This document shows, one piece after another, positions 49,555 to 55,301 of a stretch of DNA of 55,301 bases; within the stretch, counting starts at the first letter, position 1, and the number at the start of each line of letters is the position of its first letter. A program made the position numbers and the translations under genes. Source of the stretch: an uncultured Rikenella sp. GTDB taxonomy: Bacteria > Bacteroidota > Bacteroidia > Bacteroidales > Rikenellaceae. A model generated the notes under the pieces. The model searched no databases. It was not told the origin of the DNA and worked only from the letters and a program-made list of their open reading frames with translations. The stretch lies in NCBI RefSeq assembly GCF_910579375.1, contig NZ_CAJTUJ010000003.1, forward strand, positions 1 to 55,301, given 5' to 3'.

Positions 49555-51309
49555 TTAAACCTCGATCTTTTCGTCCAATACCATTTTGAAATACCCCAAG
49601 CTGTCCGGTTCGAACTCCCGGATGTAGCTCAGATGGGCATTGCACTTGGTCTGTCCCTCCTTGATGAAGGCGATGGCGGAGATGCGATAGCCCTCCCCTA
49701 CTTCGGCATGGCCGGCCTGTTGCAGCAGGAGGTGTCCCATAATGATATAGCCTCCCATTTCGACTAAACGACGCGCATGGAAATCGAGCAGGTCGGCATC
49801 GCTCCCCTCCTTGGCCGAAGTCTCTTGCACCCGCTTCACCGCCTCTTCGTACTGTTCACGCATAGTAACCAGCGTCCGATATTGTCCGTCGAGTTCCGAC
49901 ACCGGTTTGATCGCTTCGTAAGCCTGCATCTGCCCCAGCAATACGCCCGTCGTCACCCCGCGAATCGCCGCTACCACCTGCAACTGCGACGTCCCTTCAT
50001 AGATGGTAGTGATACGTGCGTCCCGATAGATCCGTTCGATGGCGTAGTCTTTCATGAATCCCGAACCGCCATGAATCTGCAAGGCGTCGTAAGCCACGCT
50101 GTTGCTGTATTCCGACGAGAAGAGTTTCAAGAGCGGCGTATAAGCATCCGCCAGCTTCTGATACTGCTTCATCTCCGTCCGTTCCTCCGGCGTCAGTTTC
50201 CGTTCCTTTTCGATGTGGAAATAGTTCTTATAGACATCCACGAACCGTGCCGTCTCGTACAGCAATGCCCGGGAGGCCTGCAACCGCGCTTTCATGTTGG
50301 TCAGTAGTTCGTAAACCGCCGGGAACTGAATAATCGGTTTACCGAACTGTTCCCGTTCGTTGGCATATTTCAACGCTTCGCGGTACGCCGCCTCCATGAT
50401 CCCCACCGACTGCGCTCCGATCCCGAGCCGCGCCGAGTTCATCAACGCCATCACGTACTTGATGAGCCCCATCTTCCGATCGCCCACCAGCTTGGCCGGT
50501 GCGTTGGTGAAGACCAGTTCGCAGGTCGGCGAGCCGATAATCCCCAACTTATGCTCGATCCGCCGCACCTTGACCGCCATGTGTTTCTTGTCGTACACGA
50601 ACAGCGACAAGCCCCGCGCATCGGTCGTCCCCTCTTCAGACCGGGCCAGCACCAGCGAAATATCGCCATCCCCATTCGTAATGAACCGTTTCACGCCGTT
50701 CAAGAGCCACTCGCCCGGCTTATCCGGATTGGGCGTCGCCTTGAGCATCACGGCCTGCAAATCTGACCCTGCATCCGGTTCGGTCAGGTCCATCGCCGCC
50801 GTCGCCCCTTGGTTAATCTGCGGCAGGAATTCTGCGTTAATTTCTTCGCTGGCAAACTCATGCAAGGTCTCCGCACAGTCCTGCAACCCCCAGATATTGC
50901 CGAATCCGGCATCGGCCCGGCTCACCAGTTCGCAGGTCATCACATACGGAACGAGCGGAAAATTCAGCCCTCCGAACCGTCGCGGCAGCGAAATTCCATA
51001 AACTCCCGCCTGCGTCAGCATATCGTGATTCTCCTGCGTCCCGCGCGCATAGATTACCCGATCGTTTTCCACCCTCGGCCCCTCTTTGTCCACCGAGTCG
51101 GCGTTCACGGCAATCGTGTTCGCCGCCACATCGCCCACAATTTCCAGCACTTTCCGATAGCTGTCGATCGCATCCTCGAAGTCCACCGGCGCATATTCGT
51201 AGGTTGCCTTATCCCGGAACCCCTGTTCTTTGAGCTCCACGATCTTTTTCATCAGGGGGTGATCCAGATGAAACTGTATGTCTTTGTTGTCTAAGAAAAA
51301 GTTAGCCAT
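49555..51309 (-). CDS. Acyl-CoA dehydrogenase, extended C-terminus
   Basis: A 584-residue flavoenzyme, longer than the ~380 of butyryl-CoA dehydrogenase. Core features: M-D-L-T-E-P-D-A-G-S-D-L-Q near residue 170, R-F-I-T-N-G-D near 205, R-E-Q-F-G-K-P-I near 320, Q-I-H-G-G-S-G-F-M-K-D-Y near 415, and the catalytic-base region I-Y-E-G-T-S-Q-L-Q near 445. The last 150 residues are a helical extension. It takes electrons from acyl-CoA to EtfAB; the genes are adjacent (etfB-etfA-acd). Likely used in short-chain acyl-CoA reduction or oxidation. Confidence 0.93.
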   Translation of the reverse strand: MANFFLDNKDIQFHLDHPLMKKIVELKEQGFRDKATYEYAPVDFEDAIDSYRKVLEIVGDVAANTIAVNADSVDKEGPRVENDRVIYARGTQENHDMLTQAGVYGISLPRRFGGLNFPLVPYVMTCELVSRADAGFGNIWGLQDCAETLHEFASEEINAEFLPQINQGATAAMDLTEPDAGSDLQAVMLKATPNPDKPGEWLLNGVKRFITNGDGDISLVLARSEEGTTDARGLSLFVYDKKHMAVKVRRIEHKLGIIGSPTCELVFTNAPAKLVGDRKMGLIKYVMALMNSARLGIGAQSVGIMEAAYREALKYANEREQFGKPIIQFPAVYELLTNMKARLQASRALLYETARFVDVYKNYFHIEKERKLTPEERTEMKQYQKLADAYTPLLKLFSSEYSNSVAYDALQIHGGSGFMKDYAIERIYRDARITTIYEGTSQLQVVAAIRGVTTGVLLGQMQAYEAIKPVSELDGQYRTLVTMREQYEEAVKRVQETSAKEGSDADLLDFHARRLVEMGGYIIMGHLLLQQAGHAEVGEGYRISAIAFIKEGQTKCNAHLSYIREFEPDSLGYFKMVLDEKIEV

Positions 51310-51326
51310 ATCTGTAAGTCCCTGAA

Positions 51327-52346
51327 TTATTTGCTATTCTGCTTGTAATATTTGATCATCTTCGGAATCACGGCGTTCACGTCCCCGATAATCGCGTAGT
51401 CGGCGATTTTGTTGATCGGCGCCTCCGGATCGGTGTTGATCGAGATGACCATCGAACTGCCGTCCATCCCGGCCGTATGCTGAATCTGGCCCGAAATCCC
51501 GCAGGCGATATAGAGTTTCGGCCGCACCGTCACCCCTGTCTGTCCGATCTGGCGTTCGTGTTCCGTAAACCCGGCATCCACCGCGGCGCGCGATGCCCCT
51601 ACCTCAGCCCCCAACATTTCGGCCAGTTGATACAGCAGATCGAACCCCTCTTTCGACCCCATCCCGTAACCGCCGGCCACGATAATGGGCGAACCTTTGA
51701 TATCAATTTTCCGCTCTTCCATCTCGCGGGCGATGATCTTGACTGCAAAATCCCCGTCGTTCAGGAATTTTTTGTAGTCGATCGTTTTTACCTCCGCCGC
51801 CTTCGGATTGGCCACCGGCTCCATTTTCATCACCCCTTCGCGCACGGTCGCCATCTGGGGCCGATGATCCGGATTGATAATCGTGGCGATGATGTTCCCC
51901 CCGAACGCCGGTCGAATCTGGTAGAGCAGGTTTTTATACTCCTTCCCCGTCCTGGCCTCGCTGTGGTCACCAATCTCCAACGAGGTACAGTCGGCCGTCA
52001 AACCGCTGTGCAGTGCCGACGATACCCGCGGCGCCAAGTCCCGTCCGGTGCAAGTCGCCCCGAACAAAGCGATCTGCGGCTGCTCTTCCTTGAACACGCC
52101 GCAAATGATCGCCGCATGCGGCAGTGTCCGGAACGGGGCCAGCTCTGCTCCGTCCGCCACATGCACAACCTCCGCCCCATATTGGGCCAGCTGTTTTTCG
52201 ATTCCGGCTAAGTTATGTCCGATGGCCAGTGCTTCGACCCGACATCCCAAGGTCTCGGCCAAAGCCCGAGCCTTGGTCAGCAGTTCCAGCGAAACGTCGG
52301 CGACTTTGCCGTCTTCAATCTCGCAGTAAACGAATATATTGTTCAT
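51327..52346 (-). CDS. etfA: Electron transfer flavoprotein subunit alpha
   Basis: A 339-residue EtfA. The FAD motif region has V-G-A-S-R-A-A-V-D-A-G-F near residue 250, I-G-Q-T-G-V-T-V, A-C-G-I-S-G-Q-I-Q-H near residue 285, and S-I-N-T-D-P-E-A-P-I near the end. Pairs with EtfB to pass electrons between the acyl-CoA dehydrogenase and acceptors. It is 17 nt before the dehydrogenase. Confidence 0.95.
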   Translation of the reverse strand: MNNIFVYCEIEDGKVADVSLELLTKARALAETLGCRVEALAIGHNLAGIEKQLAQYGAEVVHVADGAELAPFRTLPHAAIICGVFKEEQPQIALFGATCTGRDLAPRVSSALHSGLTADCTSLEIGDHSEARTGKEYKNLLYQIRPAFGGNIIATIINPDHRPQMATVREGVMKMEPVANPKAAEVKTIDYKKFLNDGDFAVKIIAREMEERKIDIKGSPIIVAGGYGMGSKEGFDLLYQLAEMLGAEVGASRAAVDAGFTEHERQIGQTGVTVRPKLYIACGISGQIQHTAGMDGSSMVISINTDPEAPINKIADYAIIGDVNAVIPKMIKYYKQNSK

Positions 52347-52384
52347 GAGAATTTCAGTTGGTGGTTTAATTTAGGTGAACAGGA

Positions 52385-53269
52385 TTAACCGATTGTGTGC
52401 GAAGCGATCAGTTCTTTGATCAGCCCTTCGATATCGGTATCGCTTCCGGTCAGATGCTTCGCCTCTTTGGCCTGAAAGACAATATTTTCAATGGTCTTGA
52501 CCTTGGTCGGCGATCCGCTCAGGCCGAGCGATTCCGGTTCGGCGTCCACGTCGCTCGCCCTCCACTCCGGAATGCAGAGGTAGCACCGGTCTTTGTGCAA
52601 AGCCATGTAGTAGTCTTCCTGCTGCTCCTGCACTTCGCTCACCGTCCGGGCGTGTTTGTATTTCATCACCATCTTGGCGTTCCGCGGCCGACACGCCGGT
52701 GCGCTGGCATTAACGGTCACTACCCCCGGCAGTTTCATTGTAACGGTCTCCACGCCGCGTTCCAAACGTCGGCGGATGGTAATCTCGCCGGCCTGCAAGT
52801 CGATCTTATCCACCGCTTCGGCATAAGTCACCTGCGGCAAACCCAACTTCTCGGCCACCTGCGGCCCCACCTGTGCCGTGTCGCCATCGATAGCCTGCCG
52901 ACCGGCAACGATCAGGTCGGGATTCAGCTTCCGAATGGCGCACGAGAGCGTATAACTGGTCGCCAGCGTATCCGCCCCGGCAAATTTCCGGTCGGTGAGC
53001 AACACTCCGCCGTCCGCTCCGCGAAACATCGCTTCGCGAATCACTTCCGCCGCCCGAAAAGGCCCCATGGTCAGAACCGTAACGGTCGATTTCGGATGTC
53101 GATCCTTGATGCGCAATGCCAACTCCAGCGCATTCAAATCCTCCGGGTTGAAGATAGCGGCCAGCGCCGCCCGATTCACCGTCCCGTCGGCTTTCATGGC
53201 ATCTTTGCCTACGTTCCTTGTGTCGGGAACCTGTTTGGCAAGTACGACTATTTTTAGGGTATCATTCAT
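52385..53269 (-). CDS. etfB: Electron transfer flavoprotein subunit beta
   Basis: A 294-residue EtfB. It starts K-I-V-V-L-A-K-Q-V-P-D-T, with N-P-E-D-L-N-A-L-E near residue 42, G-R-Q-A-I-D-G-D-T-A-Q-V-G near residue 122, and Y-A-E-A-V near 149. The tail is longer than the ~260 usual. It forms a pair with EtfA. Whether it bifurcates cannot be told from sequence by eye. Confidence 0.93.
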   Translation of the reverse strand: MNDTLKIVVLAKQVPDTRNVGKDAMKADGTVNRAALAAIFNPEDLNALELALRIKDRHPKSTVTVLTMGPFRAAEVIREAMFRGADGGVLLTDRKFAGADTLATSYTLSCAIRKLNPDLIVAGRQAIDGDTAQVGPQVAEKLGLPQVTYAEAVDKIDLQAGEITIRRRLERGVETVTMKLPGVVTVNASAPACRPRNAKMVMKYKHARTVSEVQEQQEDYYMALHKDRCYLCIPEWRASDVDAEPESLGLSGSPTKVKTIENIVFQAKEAKHLTGSDTDIEGLIKELIASHTIG

Positions 53270-53324
53270 AAAATGAAAGGTTTGGGTTTATTTATTTCAT
53301 GTTTAACTTTCGCCCGAGGAACGG

Positions 53325-54734
53325 TTATTGAATCTTCCGAAACATCCTGTCCCAACGCACGCCGGTAAAGATATTCTTGCCGGGCGTAATGGATAGCCAT
53401 ACAAAAGAGGCTTTCCCCTCGATATGGTCGACCGGAACGAAGCCCCAGAAGCGCGAGTCGGCGGAGTTGTGCCGGTTGTCGCCCATCATGAAGTAATAAT
53501 CCATCTGAAAGGTATAATCTTTTGCCGGAGAACCGTTTATGTAAATCAAACTATCCGCCTCGTCGACCACCAAATCATTCCCCTCATAGTTCCGGATAAT
53601 CCGTTCGTAGAGCGGCAGATTCTCAACCGTCAAAGGCACTGTAACGCCCGCCTGCGGTACCCACAGCGGCCCGAACTGGTCTTCCGTCCACGGATAAAGA
53701 TCGGTGTTGTGCGGGAAAATCGCCTCGTTCGGAATGCGGTTGATGAATCGAGTCACACTCGTCACCTCCGGCAGTCCCTGCAAAACCTCCACCCCTTCAG
53801 CGGTCAGCGGCAAGGTGTATCGCCCCGCCTCCGCCTGATAGCCGATCTCCTCGCGGTCGATCCCCAGCCGTTCGAATATTTTCGAGCCGATCGGAGTCGT
53901 AACATGCACCATATAAAGATGTTGTACGCCCGGTATCGACCGCTGCGCCTGGCCGTTGATGTAGACATCTCCGTCAATCACCTGCACCGTATCGCCCGCC
54001 AAAGCCACGCACCGTTTGATGTAGTTCTCCCGCTTGTCCACCGGCCGGTAGCGTACCTCCAGCTCGTCGTAAACTTGCTCGCGTCCCAACATCCGCACCA
54101 AATCGTAATAACTCGTGGTCGATACGTCGGTCTCCATCGACCGTCCGTATTCGTCCGCCACAGCCACCGTCCCCAAAGCGACTGTATCTCCTTCCGGAAA
54201 GTTGAAGACCACCACGTCGTCGCGCTTCACGACGCCTCTTCCCGCCAAGCGTTTGTACGGCCACTGGATCCAATCGACATACGACGGCGTGGTCTTCGTC
54301 AGCGGCAGGGTGTTCTGGACGAACGGAAACGAGAGCGGTGTATTGGGCATCTTCGGCCCGTAGTAAGTCTTGTCCACGAAAATATAGTCTCCGACGAGCA
54401 AGGTCTGCTCCATCGACGACGAAGGGATGACGTACATCCCGAAGAAGTAGGTCTTCAGCGGCACGACGACGATCACGGCGAAAAGCAAGGCTTCGACCCA
54501 CTCCATCACATGCCGGAAACCTTTGTGTCCCTTTTTGTAAGCCCGATAGCGGTTCAGCCAGATGCGATCGATAAACCGGGTGATATATAGGTCGTAAATG
54601 ACCGCCACGCCGAGCAGCCACCACAAGTTCCGCGTCCAGACCACGAACCACAGGATATAGATCAGGCTGACGATCGAAAATTTAACCCACTTGTTTCCCC
54701 AGATTGCGCGCAGCTTTTCGATAGCTTTTTTCAT
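53325..54734 (-). CDS. lepB: Signal peptidase I (LepB), long form
   Basis: A 469-residue inner-membrane protease with three N-terminal hydrophobic segments (about residues 15-55 and 80-100). Box B is V-I-P-S-S-S-M-E-Q-T-L near residue 103, which holds the nucleophile Ser. Box D is Y-I-K-R-C-V-A-L-A-G-D-T near 245, which holds the catalytic Lys. Box E is G-D-N-R-H-N-S-A-D-S-R-F-W-G near 425. A long insert of about 160 residues separates boxes D and E, as in other Bacteroidota. It cuts signal peptides on the outer side of the inner membrane. It follows dapB by 15 nt. Confidence 0.95.
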   Translation of the reverse strand: MKKAIEKLRAIWGNKWVKFSIVSLIYILWFVVWTRNLWWLLGVAVIYDLYITRFIDRIWLNRYRAYKKGHKGFRHVMEWVEALLFAVIVVVPLKTYFFGMYVIPSSSMEQTLLVGDYIFVDKTYYGPKMPNTPLSFPFVQNTLPLTKTTPSYVDWIQWPYKRLAGRGVVKRDDVVVFNFPEGDTVALGTVAVADEYGRSMETDVSTTSYYDLVRMLGREQVYDELEVRYRPVDKRENYIKRCVALAGDTVQVIDGDVYINGQAQRSIPGVQHLYMVHVTTPIGSKIFERLGIDREEIGYQAEAGRYTLPLTAEGVEVLQGLPEVTSVTRFINRIPNEAIFPHNTDLYPWTEDQFGPLWVPQAGVTVPLTVENLPLYERIIRNYEGNDLVVDEADSLIYINGSPAKDYTFQMDYYFMMGDNRHNSADSRFWGFVPVDHIEGKASFVWLSITPGKNIFTGVRWDRMFRKIQ

Positions 54735-54749
54735 GTCGTGTCGTTTCGA

Positions 54750-55301
54750 TTAGAACCCCAGCAAGTCTTTCATGCCGTAAACTCGTCCCGTGCCGCGTTT
54801 ATCGGCCAGAAACTCTGCGGCCAACACCGCTCCCATAGCGAATCCGCTGCGGTTCTTGGCGTTGTGGTCGAGCGTGATGATGTCGGCGTCCGACTCCCAC
54901 ACCACGGTGTGAATCCCCGGCACCATCGCCCGCCGCTGTGCCGTGACTTCCAACTCGTCCGGCGCAGTAGTCGTTCCCAGATGCCATGCGGTTTTCCGAT
55001 CGATCCCCGCCAGGATATCCTCGGCCAAAGTAACCGCCGTGCCGCTCGGCGCATCTTTTTTCTGGACGTGATGCACTTCGTTCAAAGTGACGTCGTATTC
55101 CGGAAAACGATTCATCATCTCGGCCAGCTTCCGGTTGATGGCGAAGAAGAGATTGACGCCGATGCTGTAATTCGAGGCGTAAAAAAACGCCCCTTTCTGC
55201 GCTTCGCACAGCGCGGTCACCTCCGGCAGCCGGTCTAGCCACGCCGTGGTTCCGCAAACGACCGGTATCCCGCTCTTGAGGCAGGTCATGATATTCTCGT
55301 A
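54750..55301 (-). CDS. dapB: 4-hydroxy-tetrahydrodipicolinate reductase (DapB), 5' partial
   Basis: The gene runs out of the window; 183 residues of its C-terminal part are visible. Motifs: P-V-V-C-G-T-T-A-W near the start, the catalytic E-V-H-H-V-Q-K-K-D-A-P-S-G-T segment, and H-N-A-K-N-R-S-G-F-A-M-G-A near the end. The enzyme makes tetrahydrodipicolinate in the lysine/diaminopimelate pathway. The N-terminal NAD(P)-binding part lies outside the window. Confidence 0.93.
   Translation of the reverse strand, partial: YENIMTCLKSGIPVVCGTTAWLDRLPEVTALCEAQKGAFFYASNYSIGVNLFFAINRKLAEMMNRFPEYDVTLNEVHHVQKKDAPSGTAVTLAEDILAGIDRKTAWHLGTTTAPDELEVTAQRRAMVPGIHTVVWESDADIITLDHNAKNRSGFAMGAVLAAEFLADKRGTGRVYGMKDLLGF

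Noticed and set aside
53424..54590. 388-residue plus-strand ORF
   Set aside because: Antisense to lepB, whose catalytic boxes are clear.

Overview
The window reads as chromosomal DNA of a Bacteroidota anaerobe, most likely Rikenellaceae (Alistipes-like). This is inferred from TAnnTTTG-type promoters with few Shine-Dalgarno sites, a DUF3575/DUF5119/fimbrillin locus, the rseC-rnfBCDGEA order, a DUF2027-Smr protein, a golvesin-containing amidase, and high-GC housekeeping genes with scattered AT-rich insertions. I see no IS transposase, phage gene, integrase or CRISPR array.

Layout. 1-3.8 kb: malic enzyme, a WG-repeat lipoprotein and a metallo-beta-lactamase-fold hydrolase, embedded among five minus-strand copies of a 61-codon C-terminal cassette; a sixth copy lies at 16.5 kb. 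3.8-11 kb: an MFS pump, tRNA-Asp, and a four-gene fimbrial/outer-membrane locus. 11-16.3 kb: a PiT phosphate transporter, ruvA, an OmpH/Skp-like lipoprotein, a frameshifted DUF4180 gene and a DUF456 membrane protein. 16.7-22.3 kb: the complete Rnf complex with rseC. 22.4-26.5 kb: nadB, a TIG-domain lipoprotein, a 160-bp inverted-repeat element, RNase P RNA and a structured dispersed repeat. 26.5-32.9 kb: DUF2027-Smr, then queA, a DJ-1 protein, ygiQ and dnaB. 33-34.6 kb: an AT-rich AbiH-family anti-phage gene beside tRNA-Ser. 34.6-43.7 kb: a minus-strand run of floA, nfeD, a SPOR-like protein, trkH, a 4-helix/HAMP protein, a VOC protein, a golvesin amidase and a phosphodiesterase. 43.7-49.2 kb: rarA, kdsA, a conserved unknown, an outer-membrane barrel and a peroxiredoxin. 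49.2-55.3 kb: a second copy of the structured repeat, an acyl-CoA dehydrogenase with etfA and etfB, lepB and a partial dapB.

Working together: Rnf (ferredoxin:NAD+ oxidoreductase) and EtfAB/acyl-CoA dehydrogenase fit a fermentative anaerobe that routes electrons through ferredoxin and acyl-CoA. Most of the other genes serve envelope building and ion transport.

The most unusual feature is the family of headless cassettes, which end in L-x-L-R-C-L-S-E-stop. Five of the six span exactly 183 nt and one spans 180 nt. Their ends are conserved, and their variable codons are mostly of NNC/NNT or NCG form, as in the variable repeats of diversity-generating retroelements or in silent antigenic-variation cassettes. 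No reverse transcriptase, template repeat or complete expressed parent gene is present in the window.
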